NCBI GenBank assembly: GCA_947623455.1
Contig: OX392532.1
Span: 26,882,792 to 26,946,791, forward strand
Reading direction: 5' to 3'
Length of the DNA: 64,000 nt
Source: Mimachlamys varia
Taxonomy: Eukaryota; Mollusca; Bivalvia; Pectinida; Pectinidae
The translations under genes and the position numbers were made by a program. The notes beneath the pieces are model-generated. The model was not told the DNA's origin. It saw only the letters and a list, made by a program, of their open reading frames with translations, and did no database searches. Positions 13,001-21,756 of the stretch are shown here, piece after piece; position 1 is the stretch's first letter, and each line of letters opens with the position of its first letter.

Positions 13001-14060
13001 TAAAACTTGTCCATAGTCTTCATCAACCTGCATCTCGCGAATCCCTGTACCGTAAAATAGTTCGGCAGCTGTAATATGTCAAAACATGCATACTGTGTCA
13101 ATGTTGTTTTTTCTTGTGTGAGAAACATCCTTGTACAGGTTTATGGTCACCATGTTCATTCAATTTATATTTTTCATTTATAGCGTCGCTACGAACTCTC
13201 ACTATTAAGTACCTTTCAATGATATTATATTTCATATATTCAAATTTATATTTTTGATAAAGATGATTTATCCTCTTATCAAGTATTATGTATGCTGCAC
13301 TGGTGAATGCGTATTTGTATTGAAGGCTATGGATTTGTGTGTCCCTGTTGTGGTGCGGGATATCCCAGGTAACCGCTGTATAGTGACAGACGGATGTAAT
13401 GGACTTGTATATGCTTCCCCAGAGGTACGTATGCAAAACTTGGCTACATTTGCGTTTATAACCGAATAAAAACCCACCGATCTGAGGCCAGTGCCTGGCA
13501 ATTGCCAAATGTAGGCTCCAGATGGGCAGAGATAGTGTTAGCAGCATGTCTTGCCCCCTACGCGGGAAATGGTTATGCTTTAAACAAAATTAAGTTAATC
13601 TAATAGATAGTTAACCATGAACCTCTCAGATATCTGCGTTCTTACGACGATGTTTTCATATAAAATGTAATGTATACTTTATTTATTTAAACAACAATTG
13701 TGAAACAGGCTATCACTCGTGTTGGCCTTATTAGCACAAGGGCTTCATAGGGAAGGAAACCAAAATTTAGCGGTAAACTTATTCGAATATCAATGTAGTG
13801 CAAGAAACAAAGTGACTTTTTAGACATTTCTATCGATGCTGTGCGTAACATAGTTTGGTACATGTGGCTTTTTATCTTATTCTTATTGCTAGGAATTCAT
13901 TCAGAAATGCGAGAGTCTACTGGATGATGCTTCAATGCGACCAAAGTTGGTGTCGAACTCGACAGAATATGTTTCCAAAAATCACAACGTGGCTGATGAA
14001 AGAAGACGATACGAAGACGTCGTTTGTATGGCGTTTGATTCATCTTTGAGTAGAACCTGA
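967..14060 (+). CDS. GLT1D1: GLT1D1 orthologue (glycosyltransferase 1 domain-containing protein 1), nine 3' coding exons
   Basis: Predicted GT-B fold, GT4-like glycosyltransferase. The family's donor and acceptor are not established from sequence. Exons are 967-1072, 1948-1999, 2173-2212, 6678-6833, 9883-9932, 10124-10167, 11460-11580, 13326-13424 and 13893-14060. Every junction has AG acceptor and GT donor, and the phases join into 277 full codons plus TGA. Matches to animal GLT1D1 run along the whole length: the FGGTDVN segment near the start, VGGIRPVKDPLYLV in the middle, and NSSRSEGMAVAILEAMDL followed by VRDIPGN. The GT4 EX7E motif is at partial-protein residues 181 and 189. The vertebrate protein is about 346 residues, so roughly the first 70 are missing and must lie upstream. 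No internal stop or frameshift was seen. Identification is by recognised conserved blocks, not by a search. Confidence 0.92.
1172..1878. repeat. 55-60-bp minisatellite in the first GLT1D1 intron of the window, about 12 copies
   Basis: Units contain ACCATAAACCAAGGGACACT, then a CACAGAACTCTGTAATGTATATTGG-like part and an A-rich run. The A-run length varies and gives the uneven period. Some copies lack the CAAGGGA segment. It fills most of the intron between exons 967-1072 and 1948-1999. Confidence 0.95.
1948..1999 (+). CDS. GLT1D1: GLT1D1 exon (52 nt)
   Basis: Acceptor TTCCAG, donor GTGGGT. The short exon encodes AIISFSQSLLDAAKKLW and corresponds to the FTESMKEMA..QW helix of the vertebrate protein. 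Phase fits both neighbours. Confidence 0.88.
2173..2212 (+). CDS. GLT1D1: GLT1D1 exon (40 nt micro-exon)
   Basis: Acceptor TTTGTAG, donor GTATGT. It encodes PTLNTKKCFEIKQ plus the first base of an Ala codon. It is very short but required by phase: it joins the 52-nt exon to the 156-nt exon without a shift. Confidence 0.85.
2400..5560. repeat. Long 49/57-bp minisatellite in GLT1D1 intron (over 50 copies)
   Basis: From about 2450 to 2840 the unit is 49 bp (CTTTGAACCACCTACATATAG core). From about 2840 on it is mainly 57 bp, built from ACCACCTACATGTGTATC, AGTAACTAACACCTGTC and TATAACAACCACCTATC pieces. The 57-bp unit gives a 19-residue frame (VTDTHVGG..IDGCYRQVL) of up to 352 codons on the minus strand, which is a by-product. 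A longer variant block with TACATATGTACATGTATATC recurs near 3305, 4510 and 4865, so multi-unit blocks have been copied. Confidence 0.97.
5561..6480. repeat. Degenerate tail of the 57-bp minisatellite
   Basis: Pieces such as ACCACCTGTCTATAAC, TAACTACCACTTG and CACATGTCTATAACA keep recurring with irregular spacing, more decayed toward the right. A short inverted pair around CACGTGAA lies at about 6345-6445. The rest up to the 6678 exon is AT-rich intron. Confidence 0.7.
6678..6833 (+). CDS. GLT1D1: GLT1D1 exon (IRPVKDPLYLV block)
   Basis: Acceptor TATCTCAG, donor GTAAGG. It is preceded by a 4465-bp intron filled by the 57-bp minisatellite. It encodes the domain linker and the conserved VGGIRPVKDPLYLV strand-helix that opens the C-terminal Rossmann domain in GLT1D1. 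Confidence 0.93.
6982..7211 (+). mobile_element. SINE-1 copy (tRNA-derived) in GLT1D1 intron
   Basis: The head has a degraded A box (TTGGGCAAGTG) and a B-box-like GAGTTCGAAACC. The middle contains GGGTACTCCGGCTTTCCCCC, and the tail ends ACAAAATAAACCAAAC. It aligns by eye over its whole length with 32261-32482 and 43988-44215. Flanking TCATCCTTCCA (6971-6981) and TCATCCCTTCA (7212-7222) look like an imperfect target duplication. Inferred to be LINE-mobilised. Confidence 0.85.
7428..7705 (+). repeat. Interspersed repeat R1, copy 1 (+)
   Basis: Shares with five other places a segment running GATGACGTAA, AATTAAACTGCATCA, CAGCT.TTT.GTTCTTCTAGGACTC, TTCAGTGATGC, then AAAATGTGTATAC. The conserved sequence stops exactly where the 18-bp array begins. 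Family not recognised. Confidence 0.75.
7695..8095. repeat. 18-bp minisatellite, about 22 copies
   Basis: Unit close to ACACGTTATAGAAAAGCT. The period gives an artefactual six-residue repeat frame (HVIEKL) of 136 codons on + and a CSFSIT frame on -. It starts inside the R1 copy at its AAATGTGTATAC segment. The 8096-8770 remainder before the second R1 copy shows no gene. Confidence 0.97.
8775..9025 (-). repeat. Interspersed repeat R1, copy 2 (-)
   Basis: Inverted relative to copy 1 and longer at its far end: it keeps GGTACCGTGT-type sequence and a CAGTTATCTAAT end that copy 1 lost to the array. Core CATCACTGAAGAGTCCTAGG is shared with copies at 16638 and, inverted, 7500 and 17510. Confidence 0.75.
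9026..9882. other. GLT1D1 intron remainder
   Basis: No gene seen. Between 9155 and 9540 the phrases GGCGATTTGGCGGG, ATCGCCAAACTTTTACCC, AAATTTTAACACCGCC and TCGCTAAATTTTAACCCGCC recur on both strands, suggesting a small decayed element with inverted ends. Confidence 0.4.
9883..9932 (+). CDS. GLT1D1: GLT1D1 exon (50 nt)
   Basis: Acceptor CATTACAG, donor GTAAGA. It encodes ELHTRRKDVFYVILGSM, with its Glu codon split across the previous intron. It corresponds to the vertebrate NVHLVIVGPEVD strand. Confidence 0.88.
10124..10167 (+). CDS. GLT1D1: GLT1D1 exon (44 nt)
   Basis: Acceptor TTATTACAG, donor GTATGT. It encodes ADVSYKDEFVAGICG, equivalent to the VFTREV..AAG helix. It ends two bases into a Gly codon. 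Confidence 0.86.
10671..10819. repeat. 149-bp near-perfect hairpin in GLT1D1 intron
   Basis: CTCTTTCATGACCAGAGGTG at the left is answered by CACCTCTGGTCATGAAAGAG at the right. The arms pair for about 70 bp with few mismatches around a short CCCGAGGCTTTGCCGAGGG turn. It is immediately followed by 10820-11235, whose ends CTCTCATTTC (about 10828) and GAAATGAGAG (about 11219) are also inverted and which contains two GTGACGTCAC palindromes. Probably a foldback-type non-autonomous element. Confidence 0.8.
11460..11580 (+). CDS. GLT1D1: GLT1D1 exon (EX7E catalytic motif)
   Basis: Acceptor TTGTCTCAG, donor GTACGT. It encodes IPGVVYLPG...NSSRSEGMAVAILE. The two glutamates of the GT4 EX7E signature (SEGMAVAILE) are both present and the second is the last codon of the exon. 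In this fold the motif contacts the donor sugar nucleotide. Confidence 0.95.
11581..13325. other. GLT1D1 intron, mostly unannotated
   Basis: AT-rich intron without a recognisable gene. It carries a TGACGTCA-type palindrome near 12174 and the R2 copy listed separately. Open frames here are short and match nothing I know. Confidence 0.5.
12661..12850 (-). repeat. Interspersed repeat R2, copy 1 (-)
   Basis: Reverse-strand copy of a roughly 190-bp repeat whose + consensus includes CGATGAAGCAGAAGACGCTTA, a CC(G/A)GAACACCTGGTCTTATTC-like part and GATTTTGAGTTTGGATTATG. Four other copies lie at 23195, 34345, 38262 and 62490. Type not recognised; no terminal repeats seen. Confidence 0.75.
13326..13424 (+). 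CDS. GLT1D1: GLT1D1 exon (AMDL..RDIPGN block)
   Basis: Acceptor TATTGAAG with a weak pyrimidine tract; donor GTACGT. Exactly 33 codons encode AMDLCVPVVVRDIPGN and then NGLVYASPE, closely matching vertebrate EAMDLEVPVLARNIPGN and TGLLFSNPQ. Long antisense frames here are shadows. Confidence 0.95.
13672..13775 (-). repeat. SINE-2 3'-end fragment (-)
   Basis: ACTTTATTTATTT..AACAA, then TTGTGAAACA and GGGAAGGAAACCAAAA, resembles the tail and middle of the SINE-2 copies at 34046 and 35483. It lies in the last GLT1D1 intron and lacks the tRNA-like head. Confidence 0.55.
13893..14060 (+). CDS. GLT1D1: GLT1D1 terminal exon with stop
   Basis: Acceptor TTGCTAG. It encodes the C-terminal helices EFIQKCESLLDDA...EYVSKNHNVADERRRYEDV and ends with TGA at 14058-14060. 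It corresponds to the vertebrate EFVHLAKRLVSD...EYVRMYHSWQVERDTY end, and length agrees with the family. Confidence 0.92.
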   Translation, partial: EFIQKCESLLDDASMRPKLVSNSTEYVSKNHNVADERRRYEDVVCMAFDSSLSRT

Positions 14061-14862
14061 ACAAATTGATGAAATGTCAAATGATTTGAATGTATTGTGC
14101 CTTTTTTATATAATATACGGTTGACTTTTTGTTTTTCATTTTCTTTTTCAATCATATCTGGATACTACTACAGAGAAACGTTGCTAATACTAAACTAAAC
14201 TAAAACATAAATATTTAACATTGAGAACATTTTGCTCGTGGTTACGGATTAGTTACATCTTACAAGATTTTATTCATAATGAATAGGAAGATATTTTGTT
14301 AAATTGTTAAAAAAATTATTGGGATATTATGTTTTTCATAGTTTTTGGTTAAGCAGGTATTTATCATGAACTTTGAAACATAAACATTTATCATGAACGT
14401 TCATGGAATATGAAATCTAGTTACCAGTGCTCTTATCCCAGTGTAAATAATCCTTCTGACAAATTTGTACAGATCTCAACACTTTCTCCTTTGCTGATTA
14501 GTATAACGGTATACAATGCGGAGTGTTGCCTCGCAAATTTACCAAGGAACCGAACCTATGGCAATGGTTTAATCGGTCTTTCTAGCAAATGTTTGGCTGT
14601 GTAATGGTTATTCAGGTTTTTTTCGATTAATTGATTAATGCATGGGTTTTGTGACGGAATTCCGTTTTTTGACACGTGACTTGTCAATAAATTTATTTTA
14701 AGTTTTTCAGCTTTTTTCTTACCCTAATTTATTTTCAGTTTTTTAGTTTTTTTTTCTTTCAGTCCTGTTGATGGGATACGCGGTATTCCGGTTATGGCTT
14801 CTTTATATTATACTTATTATACCCTCGCGATGAAAGTCGGGGAGAAGAAATAGCGTTCCGTT
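14061..14862. other. GLT1D1 3' flank
   Basis: Expected 3' UTR and downstream DNA. T-rich at 14100-14150 and 14690-14760. No further exon was recognised. Confidence 0.5.
14686..14691 (+). promoter_or_regulatory. Candidate GLT1D1 polyadenylation signal
   Basis: This is the nearest AATAAA on the + strand downstream of the GLT1D1 stop that I noticed, about 625 bp away, followed by T-rich DNA. A non-canonical signal closer to the stop is equally possible. Confidence 0.25.
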
Positions 14863-14894
14863 CGTACGTACGTGTGTACGTACGTACGTACGTA
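14863..14894. repeat. Palindromic (ACGT)n microsatellite
   Basis: A run of CGTA/ACGT tetranucleotides, self-complementary on both strands, immediately precedes the 139-145-bp tandem array. Confidence 0.9.
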
Positions 14895-14909
14895 GGTATG
14901 TTCACTTTT

Positions 14910-15990
14910 TGTCAGCGCTCTTGTGACTTCATTTTTGAGCGGATTCTGACCAAACTTCCTATATGGGTCCAGCATGGTAATACCTCGAACGAGTTCGTGT
15001 TTCAGGGTGGCAAAATCAAGGTCAAGGTCACCGTTACTATTTATAGAAAATCTTTGTCAGCACTCTTGCAACTTCATTTCTGAACAGATCCTGACCAAAC
15101 TTCGTATATGGGTCCAGCATGGGTTTACCTCGAACAAGTTCGTGTTTCAGGGTGCCAAGGTCAAGGTCAGCGTTACTATTTATAGAAAATCTTTGTCAGC
15201 GCTCTTGCGACTTCATTTTTGAATGGATCCTGACCAAACTTCATATATGGGTCCAGCATCGGAATACCTCGAATGAGTTCCGGTTTCAGGGTGCCAAGGT
15301 CAAGGATAAGGTCAGCGTTACTATTTATAGAAAATCTTTGTCAGCACTCTTGCGACTTTATTTTTGAACGAATTCTGACCAAACTTCATATATGGGTCCA
15401 GCATGGTAATACCTCGAATGAGTTCTGGTTTCAGGGTGCCAAGGTCAAGGATAAGGTCAGCGTTACTATTTATAGAAAATCTTAGTCAGCACTCTTGCAA
15501 CTTCATTTCTGAACGGATCCTGACCAAACTTCATATATGGGTCCAGCATGGTAATACCTCGAACAAGTTCGTGTTTCAGGGTGCCAAGGTCAAGGTCAGC
15601 GTTACTATTTATAGAAAATCATTGTCAGCGCTCTTGCGAATTCATTTTTGAATGGATCCATACCAAACTTCTTATATGGGTCCAGCATGGGAATACCTCG
15701 AACAAGTTCGTGTTTCAGGGTGCCAAGGTCAAGGTCAGCGTTACTATTTATTGAAAATCTTTGTCAGCACTCTTGCGACTTCATTTTTGAACGAATTCTG
15801 ACCAAACTTCATATATGGGTCCAGCATGGTAATACCTCGAATGAGTTCCGGTTTCAGGGTGCCTAGGTCAAGGATAAGGTTAGCGTTACTATTTATAGAA
15901 AATTTTTGTCAGCACTCTTGCAAATTCATTTCTGAACGGATCCTGACCAAACTTCATATATGGGTCCAGCATGGGAATACCTCGAAGTTG
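14910..15990. repeat. 139-145-bp tandem repeat, about 7.5 copies
   Basis: ATATGGGTCCAGCATGG recurs at about 14962, 15107, 15246, 15391, 15535, 15673, 15812 and 15957. Each unit also has CTGACCAAACTTC, TACCTCGAA, TTTCAGGGTGCCAAGG, CAAGGTCAGCGTTACTATTT and TTTGTCAGC.CTCTTGCGA. Overlapping open frames of 68-82 codons in it are by-products. A 6-bp CAAGGA/AAGGTC variation explains the two unit lengths. Confidence 0.96.
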
Positions 15991-16635
15991 CTAGTGTGAT
16001 GCTTAACCAGATACTGTTGAATGCATAACAATATATACCATATTTATCTGGCAATGAGCCCATGCCTGATAATAAGTCCATCCATGTCTATTGCAGTTCA
16101 GTGCAAATGACAACTGATGTTATTTCAATGTCCTGCAATAACCCCACCCCCTATTTTATGTCAGACGTGTGTTAGCACGCGAGGGGATTTGTATCGTTTG
16201 CGATGCCTTGTTAATCTCTTGTTTCATGGTTAAATATCGTATGAAATGGTTTATGTGCTACTTAACAAATGTATGCCATAGGCGTCAATGATTCTTGCTA
16301 TTTATGTTTTTAATTTTTGTGTTGGATAATTAAACTTTACAGTGGGGAAAACACGTATAAAACCCATTATATAGATTGAAAGTTCGAATGTATTTTTATT
16401 GTTAATCAAACAATCTGTGATACACCAAACAATGTCTTCAATATTTCAAATACGATGAAAGAGAGAAAAAGGTAGAGAGAGAGAGTAAGACAGAGAAAGT
16501 GAGAGAGCATTGATATTTATTTTAAACTTTTTGAAATGTTGCTCAATGTTTTGTTGATTAAATGATATTTAATGGAATGTGTGTAGAATATGTGTTACAT
16601 ATATTACAGTGTTTGGATTTAAAAGTATTTTTTTA
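15991..16635. other. Intergenic, no gene seen
   Basis: AT-rich. A purine-rich GA run (GAGAGAGAAAAAGG..GAGAGAGAGAG) lies at about 16456-16508. Confidence 0.5.
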
Positions 16636-16950
16636 GCCACAGTTATCTCATTTGAGTAGAGGCACGGTACCTAATATACACATTTTAGTAGTACACGATT
16701 TGCAATTATAGAGAACTAGTTTTTTTTCTTTATTAATTTTACTTCTGAATTCATAAATTAAAGAGAATTTACGTACCTGACTTTTCTGCTTTAGTTTAAA
16801 AAAATTGAATCGCACCTTTCGGCCTCTAGCATCTCTGAAGAGTCCTAGGAGGACAAAACAGCTCTGTACTGCAGTTTAATTATTTTTTGCGGTATAATGT
16901 ATCTGTTACTAAATTTAAAAGGTGCAGTACATGCGTGTGTTATCTTTATT
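16636..16950 (-). repeat. Interspersed repeat R1, copy 3 (-)
   Basis: Contains CATCTCTGAAGAGTCCTAGG, AAAACAGCT and TGCAGTTTAATTATT in the same order as copy 2, plus the CAGTTATCTCATTTGAGTA end. It shows the uninterrupted sequence that the 18-bp array replaces in copy 1. Confidence 0.75.
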
Positions 16951-17427
16951 ATCAATTATATACAGTACATATAGGTCAAGATTTACATTTTTGTTATATA
17001 ATTTTGGGATCTGGCAAAAAGAGTTCAATCTTATTTTAAGCCATCTCCCAAATGATTGAGTGTTTAATGCGTCTGGAAAGCTCAATCCTCCTACTACCTT
17101 ATTTTCATTTTTTATGTCTCAGCCATGAAATTGGGGGGCATATAGTGTTAACCATGTCTGTCCTGTCGCGTCGCGTCCCATGGTAATGTAACCAGCTTAT
17201 TTAAATAACTACTAATCCGATTGCCATTGAACTTCGCATACGTAATAAGCATGAAGAACTTATTTCGTGTGGAGAGCGGGGGCATTTATGTCCCACCGAC
17301 ATTTCTATAGCTAGTTTTTCTTTCAAATTGCTGACTGGGTAATATTGCCACAAAAGTAGCAATGTATTATGGTATGCATGTGTTAGGTGAGTTCTAACTA
17401 AGTATTTAAATTCACAATTATAAACAA

Positions 17428-17600
17428 ACATAAAGATGACGTAATACTCACACATGCTGCATCATTTAAATTCGGTAATAGATACAGTATGCCGATAAAT
17501 TAAGTAGACTGCACCATACAGCTGTTTCGTCCTTCTGGGACTCTCAGTGACGCTGGGGTCGAAGACGTGGGAATCGAAATTTTGTAAACTAAGAAAGTGT
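17428..17600 (+). repeat. Interspersed repeat R1, copy 4 (+)
   Basis: GATGACGTAATACTCACACA, ACTGCACCATACAGCTGTTT and CGTCCTTCTGGGACTCTCAG follow the R1 order. It is inverted relative to copy 3, about 480 bp away. Confidence 0.72.
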
Positions 17601-18424
17601 GGGTATTCTCTGCTCACGTCTTGTTTAATTACTGTCAACAGATATGGGCCATCACACGTTTTACAATAACGTTAGAACTAGTTTGCCTTTGACACTAATT
17701 GAGGAAATATTTGTGTTGCAAAGCAATGTCATTTAAAAAGGCATACACTGTATTATGGATAAAACGACAGAAAACAAAGTATGGCACAAATATAGCCATG
17801 TGATATACCAAAATGTTTGTCATCACATGGACTTTCTTTAATATATATTCAAACATAAACTGTATATGACATTTATATTGAGATACTCGAATAAAGTGAC
17901 ACATGGAAAAAACAACAATGCCATTTTTATTTTATTTTGACATTGAAATGCAAATGGCGGTTGAGAATAACATTACACAAGAAAACAATATAGAGAGGTA
18001 TTTCAGTCATCAAATATGATCTAAGGACATTAGGATTGATTCTAGGGAAAAATTTTGTTATGGAAAAATGTATTTGAATATGTGTATGTCCGTGATATAT
18101 GCAAATTATTTATACCTAAAATGTTTCTTTTCAATTGTTTGAATTATTATGAAAATAAACGATTTGTTTTGAAATGAAATCTAATTTCCCGTTGTCTCCA
18201 AATGGTGTTGTTCTTCAGTAAATTTGATGAGAAAATAACATGGTAGTGTTTTGTTGATTCCTTTTGTTCATATGAACAAAAGTCTAGTTCGTCTTAGCCA
18301 ACTTGGTCCGAGCGACAGATGAGCTTACGCCATGCTTCAGACTAAAATTGTATTCCAGTTTGGTACGCAATAACCGACTACTTTAAAGCAACACTATGTT
18401 TTAACTAGACGATACATGTTTCCA
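17601..18424. other. Intergenic, no gene seen
   Basis: AT-rich without recognisable coding signal or clear repeats. Confidence 0.5.
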
Positions 18425-18545
18425 AATGACCCCAGGGGCTAAACACGGACCTATGTCACTATGAAATTATTGTCAGATATTTTTTTACCTTTCTCGAATA
18501 TAGCCCCTCCCACTACTATATACCTGTGACAAGGGAAAGAACTAG
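18425..18545 (+). mobile_element. Foldback element FB, single arm
   Basis: CACGGACCTATGTCACTATG, AAATTATTGTCAGATA, TCTCGAATATAGCCCCTCCC and ACTACTATATA match the right arm of the inverted element at 41531-41699 in reverse complement. The other arm is absent here. Confidence 0.7.
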
Positions 18546-18765
18546 CTTGGGAGAGAAAATCGACCTATTTTTACTCTAAGCTCGATTTCGTCATTGAATG
18601 AAGTTCAATTTTTTACATGCGTGCCTCATTTTAAAGGCGAAACTTTAATCTTTCAGGTGATACCAAATATATCCCACTACATGTATGTAATAGGTAATTA
18701 GGCTGCCTAGAATCACGTGCAAATGATGTGAACGCTTGGAGCAATAACGATTATACAAGTGTTAA

Positions 18766-18965
18766 AGGCCCAATATACGTAACTTCAGGGAAATTTTCGT
18801 GTTTCTGAAAAATTCTGAAAAAAACCCAGTTGATAACCATGCCAAAATAAGCCTAAAACGAAGTAAACCTGGGCGGTAACTAACATGAAACTCTGGACAA
18901 ATAATCCAAAGAATTGAAAATAATACAGGTGGGGCCCACTTCAACAACAAACCGAAGGTAGAAGA
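18766..18965 (+). mobile_element. TTAA MITE, copy A (truncated)
   Basis: Preceded by TTAA (18762-18765), it starts AGGCCCAATATACGTAACTT and follows copy B (29560) for about 200 bp through GGTGGGGCCCACTTCAACAA. It then breaks off, lacking the right half and right inverted end. Confidence 0.88.
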
Positions 18966-21295
18966 AACAGGAATGTTACTATCAAGAAAGGGAAAGTTCC
19001 TGATCGGAATATTGAAATCGTCACGTTTATCTTATAGTTTCAACCTTCTATAAGCAAAAGCTAGGGCGCAGTTACTATAAACAGAAATTTGGATGTCACC
19101 TCTGTACAGGCGGCAGTTCACATAAGTTCACATAACCATCACATCTAGTACAAGTTCACGTTTCAACTTCTTCGTGAAAATAAACTAGGTCATTGTTACT
19201 ATAATAATTTCGGCGCCATCTTTCAAGTAACATTTATCCTCGACGCATACCAAAATATGTTGCGATGCATTGTTCACTAATTTGCATAATGATATTACTA
19301 TAAATGACGTATCTTATTTCTATTCTTACAAACGTTTGCAAGCAAATTTTGTTCATAACACTATATAATTAAAAAAAATGACATCAACGCTTATAACTAA
19401 TTTTTGAAACTTATTTTCAAATTTAAAACATGATTATGTACAATTTGACTGATCAAAGAACGGATTCTTTTTACAAATCAACACACTAAGTCAGTAGCCG
19501 GATTGTGACGTCACATTTTTCATGCCATTTTCGGATTTTTTTTTTATAGAGGTATGAAAAGAAAATCTCAACTAATCAGAAAGCCGCTTTCTGCATACAA
19601 TCAATGGAAAATTAATTATATTATTCAGATGTTATTCTCGTATTTTATTTATTTATTTATTTTGTGTACTGTTTACTGGTGTTATTATGACGTCGTGGGA
19701 TTATGGTCCGCTAGCAGAATCAACATAATTAGATCATAAAGAATGGGAAGAAAGAGTCACCTATTCAAGTATTTTGGAATGTCAAACGCACACCACTGTC
19801 CTATTAGGGGTTTTATCAATGGTACGAAAGATCAACACGGACTCATTCACCCCCGAAATAACCCAAATGAACTCTGACCTTGAAGATAACCTTTGGAAAA
19901 GTTAAAATGTGTCACCTAGTTTGAATGATCACAACAATAGCATTTATTATGTACATTCAATATGTCCGGCTTTATTGAAACTGATTCGGTTTAAGCAGCT
20001 TACTCGTTCACCATTGACATTTAGAATGAACTATCCCAGCCTTTGAATTGAAAGAGTTCAAATGTATCTACAGGGGTATATGTGTTAAGGGCTCAGCGGT
20101 GGTACTTATGGTGAAATGAATGACATTCCATATATATGGGGTCTTCCGAAAGGTTAAAGATGTGTCCAGTATTATTTAAGCGTTTAACTGCATTCTGTTT
20201 TGAGTTATAGGCGATATGAACGCCCACTGAATTACAGGGAAATAGCATGAACCGCGCTATTTAATTATGTTAATTTGATCTTACCCAATAAGTGATATAA
20301 ATTGAATACATAAGCCAAAAAGTTGTCTTTAGTTTCTCGCCCAAACGAGAGTTCGGCGTGGTATTCATTGTTTTTTAATCTTCATCTGACGTTCATATTC
20401 ATACTCGTTTCGGGTTTACGTCCTATGAACCGAAACGGAACTTACTTGGTTATATAGTGACACTGTAGCGCAAATGTAAATATAATAAAGTAACTTAACA
20501 ACAATTGGCTATAACGTTTAACTTATTTCTAATTAATTTCCTGACGATCACAATATGATCCTAAGTGAAACATAGAGCGATCTAGTTTCCGGCTGTGTGA
20601 TTACTCGGTGAGTGTACTCAAATATCTTTGATGCATTGTCCGGTTGGAGTGAAATCAATGGATAAAAGCATCGAAATGGTCGTAAGATGTCCATAACACT
20701 CCCATGTCCGAAATATTAATGACCTATGAAGCATCAGGTAATAAGAACCTTTAACGGGAAATCTACAGAAAACGATTATATGTGTTTAACATACACCGAC
20801 ATTCTGGTGTTGTTTTCTCTGACTCATCACAAGGCTCCAGCACGATTGATTCTTTCTATTTCTGGGACATTGTAAACAGAAAGCAAAAGCTATTACCAAC
20901 GTGTAATCGACGTTCCTGCATGCCACTTATCGCCACGCTTGTTTTGGTTGAATTCCCTTCCCTGTTTACACGTGTATTCCGCGCCCGTTTTTCTGTCCCG
21001 TAGATCAAGTGATATTTTGAGTAACCAGATCAATGTATGTAACATCATAAACTTGGTACCTGTATCTATAAGATTTAACTTTGAATAATTTCACGCGCTA
21101 GAAGGTCAATCAAGAGGTCATCATATATACACTGTGCTATTTGTGAGGCCCAAGTGGGGTAATGTTGTTATTCTATTTATTATAGCGATTGGTAAAGTTA
21201 TCAACAGCTTAACTTTTAAATACATGTAAGAGTTGTGGTATTCTTTGGAAATATTACCAATAAAACCGATTGTCAGGAGAAGAAAAAAGATGCAG
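18966..21295. other. Intergenic, no gene seen
   Basis: No recognisable coding blocks. A GTGACGTCAC palindrome lies near 19506. Short open frames at 19554 and 20782 (61-73 codons) match nothing I recognise. Confidence 0.5.
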
Positions 21296-21307
21296 GGGGG
21301 GGGGGGG
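21296..21307. repeat. Poly-G run
   Basis: Twelve or so consecutive G, adjoining an inverted sequence pair (TAATGCCCCCCTTCAATGAT at about 21327 and ATTGAAGGGGCATTTTA at about 21718) that may be the ends of a 400-bp element. Confidence 0.8.
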
Positions 21308-21756
21308 TAGTATAAATCTAAGATATAATGCCCCCCTTCAATGATCACATGTATAATGTAATGGCGGAATACCTTGGTGTCGGAAAAATCAACTGTTCCT
21401 AGAATTCTTGAATCTAATACAACATTTCAAATTGATGCGCAGGAATTGTTTTGTACAATTGGAAAAATATATTTTTTATCTTCTTTGATATATTTTTTTC
21501 TTAAGATATGCACGTACGATAGATTCTGCCTCCGCAGACTTGGTCTCCATTTCCTCCTAAAACACGCCATTTTAGAGTGTCAATTATTTTCGCAGTCACC
21601 AAGCCACATAATGTTAATGAGGTTGACGTGAAACTTTGACACACAGAAATTGTGTATGTTATTATTATTATTTTTTTTTTTTGCATTAAACGGTAGCGGG
21701 CCTTTCAATATTATGACCATTGAAGGGGCATTTTATCTAAAATTGATCTAAACCCC

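Noticed and set aside
13098..13547. 149-codon minus-strand frame
   Set aside because: Antisense shadow over the GLT1D1 exon at 13326-13424; no recognisable motif.
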